DNA from: Tachypleus tridentatus
Lineage: Eukaryota > Arthropoda > Merostomata > Xiphosura > Limulidae
Assembly: GCF_004210375.1 (NCBI RefSeq)
Contig: NC_134831.1
Location: forward strand, 4,898,001 to 4,962,000
DNA length: 64,000 nucleotides
Reading direction: 5' to 3'
A program made the position numbers and the translations under genes. The notes below the pieces were generated by a model that was given only the letters and a program-made list of their open reading frames with translations, made no database searches and was not told the origin of the DNA. Below, piece after piece: positions 9,776-20,956 of this stretch (positions within the stretch are counted from its first letter, which is position 1; the number at the start of each line of letters is the position of its first letter).

Positions 9776-10420
9776 CCCTATGCGTTCCGATTTCTTGCTG
9801 CCGACCTGCTGACGCCCAGGGATCTTTGGAGATAGAATAGGCACTTCTCTCTTGATTACAAGTCGGACCCAGTCCATACGGAACCTTAAAATACAGAAGC
9901 TCTTTGGACAAGTTGTGCTGGATTTCCTGTCGAGACGAAGAAACTGTTGACTAAGCCTAGATCTTGTAACACATTAAACTGTGAATTCCTCACTGAAACC
10001 TATCCTCTGACATTCCCTGAGACAAAGACGTTCAGTATCTATTGCATGGCGTGTTTCTGCGGTTGGATCTAACAACACAGTTTCAACTCGACTTCGCGTG
10101 ATCGAACTCGTGCCTCTCGATATGCTGACAGGAAGTTCTGAGTGATAACGCCGCGCGCAGCTTGCGTAAACGCGACGTGTAAATGGCTACTAGTGATACT
10201 GATGTTCAGACCTTGAAAGCGCCTGGTAACGAGACTACGATGCCTTCATTTTTGAGGTGCTATAAGTTGTCCTGCACGAAGTGAATAGAACAAGTTTTAT
10301 GTGAACTCAGAATCAGTGTGAATAGTATTAACGTTAATTTGAAAAATAAAGTGGGTGAAATTGAGGATTTTATACCGCGAGTAGAGGTTTACGTCAAACT
10401 AATAGGAAATTAAACCAATC
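9776..10420 (-). promoter_or_regulatory. Probable 5' UTR and promoter region of gene B
   Basis: The block upstream of the gene B start is free of SINEs. It is visibly richer in CG dinucleotides than the rest of the window, for example CGCCGCGCGCAGCTTGCG near 10,150 and AAACGCGACGTG just after. I see no convincing TATA box at a fixed distance. The transcription start cannot be placed from sequence alone. Confidence 0.35.
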
Positions 10421-10711
10421 ACAGATAAGCATGTTTTTAATCGTGGATCTGACGTATGTTTATAGTTCTTTTTGAAGGTTGATGGTATTAGTGTTTGCTA
10501 CAGAAACAGTACGAGCTTCAGTGATACTGTCAAATCGACTGATAGAGACGCCTCTCTGAGGACCAGCAACAAAATATCGAGATTATAATTCAACAACTTA
10601 GAGGGGGTAGTGGTGTTGGAAATACTCACTTTAGCACAGTCGTGAGTGAGTTGTGTCACGTGGGTTTTCCACCAAGAAAAATGTTCATGAAAAGAGAAGA
10701 TTTACTAAGTA

Positions 10712-10965
10712 TAGTGACTGTTGTGTGTGACTTAATACAAGGATAGATATATTGTATATTGTTGTGTGTGACTTAATACAAGGATAGGTACATTGAATAT
10801 TGTTGTGTGTGACTTAACACAAGGATAGGTACATTCAATATTGTTGTGTGTGACTTAAAAGGATAGGTATATTAAATATTGTTGTGTGTGACTTAATACA
10901 AGGATAGGTATATTGAATATTGTTGTGTGTGACTTAATACAAGGATAGGTATATTGAATATTTGT
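10712..10965. repeat. 41-bp minisatellite, about 6 copies
   Basis: GTTGTGTGTGACTTAATACA recurs every 41 bases (first units at 10,720 and 10,761). One unit near 10,850 lacks the AATACA segment. Units continue with AGGATAGGTATATTGAATAT. The array is about 0.9 kb upstream of the gene B start codon. Confidence 0.92.
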
Positions 10966-11791
10966 AGTTGTTCGTAATCTGAATAGACTGTCAACGTACG
11001 ATGATAAACTAGTACTTAGAGGGCATTTGAGTGAGCGACTGAGAAAAACTTACTAGATTACTGGCCCATATACGCCAGCTGGTGTCGTTATAGGCCTTTG
11101 AAGTCACCGCAAACTTCAAAATACATTGTTGTTGTGGTCACTATTTGAATAAAGAGTAAGAAAACTATTAGGTACATTGTTGTTCTAGTCGCCAATTGAC
11201 CAAAGCGTTACAACTAGTTATATTATTGTTGTCGTTTTAGCCATTTGAACTAAAAATTGCATGACCACTCCTTCAGCCGAAACCCACACTTCAAACAAAA
11301 GTACCAAATGGAAATCTGTCTACAAATCTGAATTAATAAAACAAACTCACTCAAGTAAATCAGGCAAAGACGGTTACCCTGGCAACATTACGTCATTAAC
11401 ACGTCACGCACGTAAAAGGCATATTTGTGATATGGAGGTTAGAATGCATTTCTTTAATGAGGTAACGTACAATATGCATTACCATGTTTAGAGTGAAGTT
11501 TTCTATAAACATACAGATAGTGTTAAAGGTAAATACAAATCAAAATGTGAGTTTTCTTTTCTCAATTGCAATATATGTATATATATCCAGCCCATATTTT
11601 GCTTGTTCATTTTCAAATAAAACTTAGACTAAATATGTAGATATAATAACACAACGTTACGAGACATTTTTCGAGTAATAATAATAAAAAACCTGCTTCT
11701 GTTCGTAATCTAAAAGTGGAATTTAAAAAAAATGTTTCTAATGCCAGAAAGAACGCTATGATTTCCTTTCATTCTGAATACAATCCAAAAG
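10966..11791. other. Spacer; no supported gene
   Basis: A plus-strand open frame of 76 codons at 11,261-11,491 has no recognisable domain or splice context. Several loose repeats of the kind TACATTGTTGTTNTNGTC occur between 11,120 and 11,240. Confidence 0.45.
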
Positions 11792-12062
11792 AGGCCCGGC
11801 ATGGCCAAGCGTGTTAAGGCGTGTGACTCGTATTCTGAGGGTCGCGGGTTCGCATCCCCCTCGAGCCAAACATACTCGCTCTTTCAGCCGTGGGGGCGTT
11901 ATAATGTTATGGTTAATTCCACTATTCGTTGGTAAAAGAGTAGCCCAAGAGTTGGCGGTGGGTGATGATGACTAGCTGCCTTTCCTCAGTCTTGCACTGC
12001 TAAAGTAGGGACGGCTAGCACAGATAGCTTTCGAGTAGCTTTGTGCGAAAAACAAAAACAAT
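11792..12062 (+). mobile_element. SINE-T, full length
   Basis: GAGGCCCGGCATGGCCAAGC head, GGGTTCGCATCCCCC box B, complete central domain, and tail GCGAAAAACAAAAACAATC. Confidence 0.93.
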
Positions 12063-12166
12063 CAAAAGTTTCATTAAGTCAGCATACATATACATTTAAT
12101 GCATTATAGCGAAAAGTCAGTGAAATACAAAACTGTCTGAGGCTACCTTGAATGAAATAATACAAC

Positions 12167-12336
12167 CATTACAGTGGAAAATGTTACATCTTGTTCGAAT
12201 ATATTTCATTAACAACACAACCATTACAGTAGAAAATGTTACTTCTCGTCCGTATATATTTCATTAATAATATAACCATTACAGTAGAAAATGTTACATT
12301 TTATTCAAATATATTTCATTAACAATATAACCATTA
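12167..12336. repeat. 55-bp minisatellite, left part of a split array
   Basis: Units of ATTACAGTGGAAAATGTTAC followed by a TTCGAATATATTTCATTAA-type segment recur every 55 bases. The array stops within a unit at AACCATTA (12,329-12,336). It resumes at 15,211, after a Penelope-like element. Confidence 0.9.
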
Positions 12337-15210
12337 ATTAGTGATGTCGAGAAAAATATATATGTAAAAACGGACCGTTTGGATTGAGAAAATATTTTAC
12401 GTAGAGGAGCGAACAACGTTTCGATCTTCTTCGGTCATCGTCAGGTTCACGAGAAGTGTAAGTCTTTGTGTTTTCTTTGTTTATTTGTACTTATCTGTTA
12501 CCATTATGTCTGAACTAGCATACCGTACACCACTATTAACAGTACACGCTCATACGATGGTTAAGAAACTAAGAAATTTAAACCAAAATATTATCAATAA
12601 AAGAAATGACATCTATTTCATTCAACATGTAGAAAGGAACAACTAACCTTAACTTTGTAAAGGTAAAACTATCAAAAAATGTTAATAACTACACAAACAT
12701 TATCCAAAATTTTAGGGAAAAACTACTTAAAGCCATGTTGAACACGAAATACAAAGAACTACATGACTTACAAAAACAAAAAATGAGCCTAGACCATCAA
12801 CTGGCATGCTGCATCAAATCAGAGATTTATGGACTTATACAACGAAACATAAACCAAATGAACACTAGGAATGACAGAGACAAAAAGATCTGCCACAACA
12901 TAAAACTAGAAAAACTAAGATGCAAATAGCAGAAAAGACACCACGACAAACCGTTGACTAACCTCATAATTAACAGATCCGACCGACAATTAAACACAGA
13001 CGAGATACATCTGTTTAACAAAGGACTCAACTTCGCAATAGCACCTAGGTACCTAGGTACATTCCAACCTTAGAAATCTAAACATGTTTAAAAGATCTAG
13101 CCAGGAGACTTGTGATACTTTCTACAGAAAACAAAAACAAGAAAAAAACCAAAACCAACCAACAGATAGAAGACAACTTAGACAATTTTAGTGACATCCA
13201 ACAGCCAAACTTCCCAGGAAAAATAAAAAAAATATATTTTCCAGAAACACCTAAAAACAACATCTTAAACGATTTTTAAAAGAATTTTCTCACAAAACCA
13301 TCAACATAATTTCACAAAACAGAAAGCTAAAAAACAATCTTACAAAAAGAGACATTACTTCCATTAAAAACCTAAAACAAGACAAAAACATAAAAATTCT
13401 AAAAGCAGATAAAGATAATACTATAGTCATAATGAACACGAATGAATACATCCGAAAAGTGAAGAACATCCTATCAGACACTAACAAATTTAAACCAATA
13501 CACACAAATCCAACAAAGACACATGAGACGCAACTAAACAAATTACTACTACAAATGAAAAACGCCAACACAATTTCACAAACACTTTATTCTTACCTAC
13601 GGAAAACCGACTTACGCACACCACAAATATAAGGCATCCCCAAACCTCATAAACCAGATTGTCCATTACGACCAATAATGTCCACATATGAATCGTTTAA
13701 TTACAATCTTGGTAAATACATAGCATGGGCATTCTCCAAATATGTAACATCAGCTAACTCATTCATCAAAGACTCTTTTAATTTCAAGTCTAATCTAAAT
13801 CAACTTAATCATAAAGCCTTAATGGCCAGTTTCGATGTTATATCCCTCTTTACAGAAGTTCCAACCGCTGAAGCCTGTAAGATCGTCCTAGAACTCTATA
13901 TCCGAGACCCTGACCCATCTATAGACATTCCCAGCAACCGATTAACAACCCTCATAGAATTCACCACAATGAAGACAAACTTCATGTTCAACAACCACAA
14001 ATGGCCTGAGCATGAGCAATCCAGTATCACCAGTTCTAGCCAATATTTTTATGACACAAGTTGAAACACAAGCAATTAACACAGCATTACATCCACCACC
14101 ATACTGGTACAGATCTGTAGATGACACGGTTGCGGGATTCAGATCTTCAGAACACACACTTAATTTTTTCAATCACATTAACTCTATACAACCCAACATT
14201 AACTTCACATGTGAACAAGAAGAAAGCAATCAAATATCAATTTTTAACCTCAAAATTACAAAAACCAATACAAAATTTAAAACAGAAATCCACCACAAAA
14301 TCACCCATACTGGACTATACATTCCTTGGGACTCAGCACATGAAACAAAACAAAAACTCAACATACTAAGAAACCAAATAAACACTGCCGTAGAACTATG
14401 CTCGTCAAATAAAACTAACGACTAATTAAACATTATAAAACAATACTTCATCAACATCAATAAGTTTCTTCCACACATAGACAAAAAGCAAAATCAACTA
14501 ACAAAAGTAAATATATCCCACGAATCAAAAAATCTCGAAACCATATACTGCTGCATAACATATATTCCTGACATCAGCAGAAAATAACCAACATTTGGCA
14601 AAACTAGTAACAAAATATGACATTCCAGTTAATACCAAATTTATTCAAAAACCAGGAACAAAACTGAGGTCTATACTACGTAAAAACTACACTGACAAAC
14701 ATCACACTAACATTACTTATAAAATACAATGTGATAACTGCTACGACTTCTATATTGGTGAAACAAGTAGAAAAATGAAAACCAGATTCAAAGAACACGA
14801 AAAGTGACCTTCAGGCGTTTTCGAACACTGCAAATTAAGTAAATACAACATAACCATGGAAAACACTCAAATACTAAATAAAGAAACAAACATAAACAAA
14901 CGCAAAATTAAATTAGCCTTACTTATACAACAACTCAAGCCCAAAATAAACCAATACGAAGGAACACTTTTATAGATATATTAAAAATAATATAATAAAT
15001 AATAATAACAAAATAAATAATATAAAATTATCTTTCAGACATCTAAGCACGCCCTCTACATTTCGACAGTCAGTTACACAACCCCTTTCAAACATGTGGT
15101 CAGCTTCCGAGTGAACCTGACGATAACCGAAGAAAGTCGAAACGTTATTCGCTCCTCTACGTAAAATATTTTCTCATATCAAACGAGCCGTTTTTACATA
15201 TATATTTTTC
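12337..15210 (+). mobile_element. Penelope-like retroelement with 99-bp terminal inverted repeats
   Basis: The left terminus 12,352-12,450 and the right terminus 15,111-15,209 are imperfect reverse complements of each other. The left reads ATGTAAAAACGGACCGTTTG and the right reads CGAGCCGTTTTTACATATAT. Inside them, on the plus strand, is a decayed gene with reverse transcriptase and GIY-YIG nuclease segments, the domain set of Penelope-like elements. AACCATTA occurs at 12,329-12,336 and 15,216-15,223 and fits a target duplication. Because the host array itself carries that word, the duplication is not independent proof. A short extra segment, TAGTGATGTCGAG, precedes the left repeat and also starts the palindrome at 42.67 kb. 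Confidence 0.88.
12505..14975 (+). pseudogene. Broken Penelope-type reverse transcriptase with C-terminal GIY-YIG nuclease
   Basis: The coding sequence is legible in pieces that change frame. GLNFAIAP lies near 13,030 and ILKADKDNTIVIM near 13,400. GIPKPHKP follows an in-frame TAA near 13,630. SFDVISLF (motif A, with the catalytic Asp) is near 13,835, NPVSPVLANIFM (motif B region) near 14,020, and a damaged SVDDT (motif C, with the Asp pair) near 14,120. The C-terminus has YKIQCDNCYDFYIGETSRK near 14,720-14,780, a GIY-YIG type start, and an in-frame TGA after EHEK at 14,805. At least three frameshifts and three stops make it inactive. In live relatives the protein copies its RNA template and nicks the target DNA. 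Confidence 0.87.
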
Positions 15211-15437
15211 AATACAACCATTACAGTGGAAAATGTTACATCTTGTTCGAATATATTTCATTAATAATATAACCATTACAGTAGAAAACGTTACATCTTG
15301 TTCGAATATATTTCATTAATAATATAACAATTACAGTGGAAAATGTTACTTGTCGTCCGAATATATTTCATTAACAATACAACCATTACAGTAAAAAGTG
15401 TTACATCTTGTCCGATTATATTTCATTAAAATAATAC
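15211..15437. repeat. 55-bp minisatellite, right part of the split array
   Basis: Four further units of the array that begins at 12,167. ATTACAG recurs near 15,220, 15,275, 15,331 and 15,386. Orientation and sequence match the left part, so the Penelope-like element inserted into a pre-existing array. Confidence 0.9.
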
Positions 15438-16063
15438 AACCAATACAAAAGTTATTTATAAGTATATGATTTTACAACACATTAATTTTAAAGTAATTTT
15501 CATAAACAATATATCATCATGAGGTTCTCATCATATTTTCAACGAGTCTTTTTTTTCTTCATAAAATGGCCTCTGAAAGATAAACAGTAAAAGTTTTGTG
15601 ATTAATATTTCTGTGTTTCATTTTTACATCATGTTGCATTAATTTGTACTTATAAAATAAAGCAAGGACACTTAAACCTTATGAACATTCATACTGAATG
15701 TCATTATGAGAATCAGTTTACTCATAAATATTACTGTTTTAATATTACTTATTCTCATATTTATGTTAGTGTCTTGTTATAAATATCACATTAATTTCAA
15801 AGTTATATTATTGTCAAACAGAGAATTCTAAACAACTCAGTTTCCTGGGCTAATTTAAAAATGAATATTAAAAAAACGATAATATTATGTTACACTCAAT
15901 GCAACATTTTTAGTGGTTAGAGATGATAACAGAAAAAGTCGTTTCTTTTATCACAAATGTTACATTACTTTAAGGTAAGCACACCCTGTATTTCGTTAAT
16001 TAAGTTATCAGATTGTTAATTAATGTTTGGGATAACTTGTGTAGATCAAAAAAAAAAAAAAAG
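15438..16063. other. AT-rich spacer; nothing recognised
   Basis: No open frame above background and no recognised repeat. It ends in a run of 14 A at 16,049-16,062, immediately before a SINE-T head. Confidence 0.5.
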
Positions 16064-16337
16064 TCCGGCATGGCCAAGCCTGTTGAGGCGTTTGACTCGT
16101 AATCCGAGGGTCGCGGGTTCGAATCCCTGTCGCACCAAACATGCTTGCTCTTTAAGCCATGGGGGCGTTATAAAGTGACGGTCAATCCCACTATTCGTTG
16201 GTAAAATAGTAGCCCAAGAGTCGGCGGTGGGTGGTGATGACTACCTGCCTTCCCTCTAATCTTACACTGCTAAATTAGGGACGGTTAGCACAGATAGCCC
16301 TCAAGTAGCTTAACGCGAAATTCAAAACAAACAAACT
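16064..16337 (+). mobile_element. SINE-T, full length
   Basis: GTCCGGCATGGCCAAGCCTG head after a run of A. Box B is GGGTTCGAATCCCTG and the tail is GCGAAATTCAAAACAAACAA. Confidence 0.93.
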
Positions 16338-16580
16338 TTGTTCGCTTGTTATATGTGAATGAAAATAATTTCAATAGATGAGATATATGTGACGTAACAC
16401 ATTTCTTATATTTTTATCCTTTATTATTTCTTCATACAGTTGGCTTACTGATAGTACCAGTCGTAACTACGCAGGTTTGACATGTTTTATTTTACAACGT
16501 TTCTGGTGTTTGAAGTAACTACGTGTAGCTCTTCAAGTTGGCTACTTAAAGAAAACGCCATAACTTTAAATGTCTTGAAC

Positions 16581-16677
16581 TTGAAGGTTTCTCGTCAAAC
16601 AGTTGAGGTTCGTTACTCTGTATCTTGAAGGAATGGTTTCTCGTCAAACAGTTGAGGTTCGTTACTCTGTATCTTAG
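16581..16677. repeat. Tandem duplication, two copies of about 48 bp
   Basis: GGTTTCTCGTCAAACAGTTG through GTTCGTTACTCTGTATCTT is present twice in a row, separated by TGAAGGAAT, with near identity. Confidence 0.85.
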
Positions 16678-16682
16678 GTAAT

Positions 16683-16942
16683 CTTTGTTTCTGAACTTCT
16701 CGCAAACCTGCACGAGGGCTATCTGCGCAATCTGTCCCAAATGATGGAAGGCAGCTAGTCATCATTACCCACCGCCAACTCTTGGGCTACTTACTATTTT
16801 ACGAACGATTATATTTTATTTGACCATAACATTAAAACGTCCCCACGGCTGAAAAGCTGAGCATGTTTGGTGTAATGAGGATTCGAGACGGAGAACCTCA
16901 TACTACGAGTCGAGTGCCCTACCCACATGGCCATGCTGGGCC
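16683..16942 (-). mobile_element. SINE-T with a short internal loss
   Basis: Reverse-oriented: GAACTTCTCGCAAACCTGCA, then a deletion of the TTTAGCAGTGTAAGACTAG segment, then GGAAGGCAGCTAGTCATC, and a head ending CCATGCTGGGCC. Confidence 0.85.
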
Positions 16943-17441
16943 TACTTCAGGTACTCTTCCTGCTACAACTATAACACTTCTTTCGTCCGAAAACTGCTTC
17001 AATGTACGAAAAAGACAAACATAAAAAAAACAAAACACATCAAGCAAAACAAAGGATAACATATGATTTAAAAAAAATAAAGAACACTTGAAGGATTATT
17101 TATTTCATAAGGCGAAGAATATTAAAAGAGAAAAACGTATATAAATTCTTATGGATGAAGAATTGTGTAGTTTTTATCAGACAGGAGGAACCAGTGAATG
17201 TTTGTACACATTAGAAACAAAACATATATCTGATTTCGTTTTGACGAGATTTACGACATTTTTGGTCAAAGTAATTGAGCTTTCGGTTGTTAGAAGAAAT
17301 AAATTCTGCTTCCTGGTAGCAGACGAAATAAGTAATGTAACTTTAAACACAAAGCAGAAAGTGAGCTACATTTGTCAAACGCATCAAGTAATTCAACAAA
17401 TGTGCTTAAAATGATTTGTAGTTTTCAATTATTTCTCTCAG

Positions 17442-17723
17442 TAGGCCCTGGCATGGTCAGGTAGTTATGGTACCCGACTCGTAATCCGAGGGTCGCGGAC
17501 TCGAATCCCCATCACACCAAACATGCCAGCCCTTTCAGCGTTGGGGGCGTTATAATGTGACGGTCTTTCCCAGTATTCGTAGGTAAAAGAGTAGCCCAAG
17601 AGTTGGCGGTAGGTGGTGATGACTAGTTGCCTTCCCTCTAGTCTTACACTGCTAAATTAGGGCCGACTAGCGCAGATGGCTCTCGAGTAGCTTTGCGCGA
17701 CATTAAAGAACAAACAATCAAAC
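17442..17723 (+). mobile_element. SINE-T, full length
   Basis: TAGGCCCTGGCATGGTCAGG head. Box B is GGACTCGAATCCCCATC, and the full central domain and tail are present. Confidence 0.92.
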
Positions 17724-18055
17724 CATTTCTCTCAGCTTTGTAACGAACTAAATTTAAATAGCTTATAAATTTTTGTTAGTACCCAAAATGGAAACTCTTA
17801 TGTGTTGTGCCCAACGGAAAAGAAAACGCATTTCTGCTCACTGAATACAGTTCATAACTGGCAATTTTATTTTCTGGGTAGATTTTCAGTATTTTTTTTA
17901 CTATGAAACAGAAATAGACATCACACGAGAAGTGTGTATTTCGTGTTTGTTAATATAGTTTTCCTTTCAAAGATTCACATTTCGAGGATAGCTATAGTTA
18001 AAGCTCTCAGATTGATGGAAGAGATTCTACAAGTCAGCGTACTTTGAGTCAAATG

Positions 18056-18210
18056 AGGCCCAGGATTAGTATGTCGGGCCGCAAACCTAAAAGTTGAAGG
18101 TTCGATCCCACCATGTGCCACTAAACACTCTTCAAACTTACAGATGCGGATGAGTTATAAAAGAAACAGTCAATGCAGCAATTCGGTTAGGGTTAGCCGT
18201 GTAAGTGACT
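18056..18210 (+). mobile_element. Possible third tRNA-derived SINE
   Basis: AGGCCCAGGATTAGTATG (a weak box A) and AGGTTCGATCCCACCATG (a good box B) are spaced as in a tRNA. What follows is unlike the SINE-T or SINE-V bodies. A similar layout occurs at 33,388-33,600. Confidence 0.4.
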
Positions 18211-18395
18211 TGACGTTTTCCCCTTATATGAAGATTTGAATTACAGACGGATGTACATGAATCTGACCTCTGACAAGGTCATTTATCCCGCATTCAAGCT
18301 GAAGGTACCGAATATTTTATTTATTAATTCGAAAAGAATTATTCTCTAATATATTCTGTTATTTTAATTCGTAAATGAAAATATGAATACAAAAC

Positions 18396-18426
18396 AAAAT
18401 GTTATATATATATATATATTTATATT
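18396..18426. repeat. TA microsatellite
   Basis: An uninterrupted TA run of about 16 bases, with TATATTTATAT flank. Confidence 0.85.
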
Positions 18427-19299
18427 GTTAGCCATGTTTGACATGATAGCTATACATTTTAATAAACGAGAACATATGAATACCCGACTTTTCATTAGCC
18501 TTACCTAGTGTAGAGACAGGAAGAAACTCTTAAATAGCAAGAAAACATTGAAATCGTTGGATAGAATAGTTACATATGTATATACCACCACATTAGTGCT
18601 TTTGTTACCTGCTGTTTTTGTTCTTTTAACGTTTATTAAGGTCAAAAGTGAAAAGAATCAAACCTTTCAGGTTTAGTTTTCCACTTTCATGGTCTTCTTT
18701 GGAGACCATCTAATAAACTTGCTTATTCATTTGAACGTAACTAATGTAAAGTAAGACATTAAATCAGGAACTGATAAGAAAAGAACAAGCAAGTTCATCA
18801 GAGAGAATCTAATTACTTAATGGATTTCTAGAAATGAAACAGGACCATTAAACCATTTCAATTTTCGACTTAATGTCCTTGGCTTTCTTAGTCCAATAAT
18901 CCATGCGTTCGTGATGCTGAAAGAAGAACATCCACAAAAAACAGACTTTATGAGTCTGATAGATGTACAAACAATTATAGATAAACGTTGTTTGTTTGTT
19001 TTTAATTCGTGTGAACCCTTTCTTTCGATTAGTATGAGATAGAAGGCATGAACAACGTTGTAAAAGCAAGAAACGACGTCAGGGTTTTTAAAGCTAGAGT
19101 AGGTACAAGTTTAACAGTCTCTTCCGTATTTTATGTGTGTTTTCTATTTTGTTAACTTAGAGTAACAATATGTGGTTTGTCGTATAGTTAATATATTTCT
19201 TAGCCATTCACAGCTATTGTCTATTTGTCATCCAATACATTGTTTTCGTACTTAAAACTATGTATTTAAAAACATAAGATATAATCATTTATTTGATTG
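18427..19299. other. Spacer; no supported gene
   Basis: Only a 73-codon minus-strand frame at 19,069-18,848, with no recognisable feature. GGTCTTCTTTGGAGACC near 18,690 can form a short hairpin. Confidence 0.45.
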
Positions 19300-19620
19300 T
19301 TTCTTTGTAGTTTAACACAAAGCTGCATAATGGACAATCGGCGTTGTGTCCATCATGGATATCGAAATTCGGTTTATAGCGGGAGTTGTTGTTGTTGTTT
19401 TAAATCAAGCACAAATCTACACAATGGGCTATCTGTGCTCTGCCCACCACGGGCATCGAAACTCGGTTTTTAGCGTTGTAAGTCCGCAGACATACCACTG
19501 AGTCATTGGGGGCCCTAGTGGGAGATGAATATTGTTTATCTTCATGTACAAAAACATTGAGACCTATTTTGTACCGTTGTAAGTACACAGACCTGCCGCT
19601 AAGCCAATGAAGAGGCTTAT
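19300..19620 (-). mobile_element. SINE-Va split by another SINE-Va
   Basis: The tail and module are at 19,300-19,385 (GTTTAACACAAAGCTGCATA, then CATGGATATCGAAATTCGG). The head resumes at about 19,570 (GTACCGTTGTAAGTACACAG, GCCGCTAAGCCAATG). The words AGCGGGAG (19,378) and AGTGGGAG (19,517) bracket the insert as a slightly decayed duplication. Confidence 0.75.
19386..19516 (-). mobile_element. SINE-Va nested in SINE-Va
   Basis: Reverse-oriented and well preserved: AATCAAGCACAAATCTACAC, GCCCACCACGGGCATCGAAA, and a head ending CTGAGTCATTGGGGGCCC. It lies between AGCGGGAG and AGTGGGAG. Confidence 0.88.
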
Positions 19621-19751
19621 GTATTTATAAAAGTAACTATTATATCCTTACAAACCTTGTTGTAGTTCTGTTTTGGAATGGAGAATCTACAAAATTTAAT
19701 ATATATCAGATCACACCAACACACTTGGTAAATTAATAAATCACTATAGTT

Positions 19752-20001
19752 GCTGTTTTTGAATTTCGCGCAAAGCTACATGAGGGCTATCTGCGCTACT
19801 CGTCTCTAATTTAGCAGTGTAAGGCTAAAGGGAAGGCAGCTAGTCGTCACCACCCACCGCCGACTCTTGGGCTACTCTTTTACCAACGAATAACAAAATT
19901 GACCGTCACATTATAACGCTTCCACGCCTTAAAGGGTGAGTATGTTTGGTGTTACGGGGATTCGAACCGCGACTAATTATCCACCTGGCCATGCCGGGCC
20001 A
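19752..20001 (-). mobile_element. SINE-T, near full length
   Basis: Reverse-oriented from TTTTTGAATTTCGCGCAAAG to GGCCATGCCGGGCC. About 20 bases of the anticodon region are missing between GGGATTCGAACCGCGAC and TAATTATCCACC. Confidence 0.9.
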
Positions 20002-20017
20002 AATCACTACAGAGAGG

Positions 20018-20142
20018 CATGTGTGTGTGTGAGTTTTATAATAAAGCAACATCAAGCTATCTTCTGTGTTCGCAGAGAGGAAACGATGACCGTGATTTTA
20101 GCGGTGTAAATACAAATATTTATTGCTGTCCCACCGGAAGGG
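20018..20142 (-). mobile_element. SINE-Vb, diverged
   Basis: Reverse-oriented: GTGTGTGTGTGAGTTTTATA (tail), AAAGCAACATCAAGCTATC, GTGATTTTAGCGGTGTAAAT, and head near CTGTCCCACC. Confidence 0.7.
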
Positions 20143-20267
20143 AAGGGAGAGGGGTCAAAATACTATATAAAAACTTGTGAATCCTTTTAAGCTTTTTTGT
20201 TTCCGTGAAATACGCCGGATCTTACGTTTTTTCTCTGACGGTTGTTTTAAAGTTTTCTAGAGGTTTA

Positions 20268-20355
20268 GTGTTAAGACTGATTTTGCGGCCTTGTAATACT
20301 AAAAACTGGGTTTCGACATTATCGGTGGGCAAAGAGGGGAAAGCTCATTATGCTT
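20268..20355 (+). mobile_element. SINE-Va fragment
   Basis: Plus-oriented: CTTGTAATACTAAAAACTGG, GTTTCGACATTATCGGTGGG, then a decayed module. It falls within an 88-codon open frame that I do not accept as a gene. Confidence 0.6.
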
Positions 20356-20449
20356 CACAAAAAGCAAACATAAAAATGATAGATATGCCTGTTTCCGTAT
20401 CATTTCTAATCTACTTTTGTTCTAATTCATTCATCCTCACGTGTCACAG

Positions 20450-20540
20450 TGGCAAATCTGCAGCCTTATAAAGTCCGAGTTTCGATACCTGCGATTGGCA
20501 CAACACAAATAATGTAGTTTTGTGCTAAACTAGAAACGAA
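20450..20540 (+). mobile_element. SINE-Va, diverged
   Basis: Plus-oriented: CTGCAGCCTTATAAAGTCCG, GAGTTTCGATACCTGCG, and tail TAGTTTTGTGCTAAACTAG. Confidence 0.6.
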
Positions 20541-20956
20541 CTATTTAATTATTTTGTACTATTTCTGATATCATTGCTATTATTTTTCCTTCTAATAGTT
20601 GTTTCATTTTACTATTTCTAATGCTTATGAATGTACTCTTTAGTCCACGTCATTCTATATTACTTATTATATTTCTATTATTTTACTGTTTTAATTATTT
20701 TACCATCATAATTATTACGTTTTTTTCAACTCTATTTTCGTCTCCTATTCGCCTTTTTTTTTTACTGAAAATATTTCGCTTCTGGAACGTTTCGAATGAA
20801 AGTCAAGTTGAGCACCTTCGTGCTGCCATTGTGAACTGTTGTAAATATGCATGACGTCACTCGTGTGACACGTCACAAATTTGGGTATTTATTAAAGCGA
20901 CATCTAGAACTTGTTACTCAAAATAAGTTGCACGATATATATATATATATATACAC

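Noticed and set aside
9452-9911. Open frames of 127 (plus) and 99 (minus) codons over gene B exon 1
   Set aside because: They overlap the tetraspan exon in other frames and show no domain. The exon has a TM1, a GLW-like motif and a donor site.
12827-14172. Minus-strand open frames of 65-93 codons within the Penelope-like element
   Set aside because: They are antisense to the reverse transcriptase remnants. The hydrophobic content comes from A-rich coding DNA read backwards.
18640-18710. Imperfect inverted repeat near GGTTTAGTTTTCCACTTTCA as a transposon end
   Set aside because: It is short, has no partner terminus or target duplication, and may be chance in AT-rich DNA.
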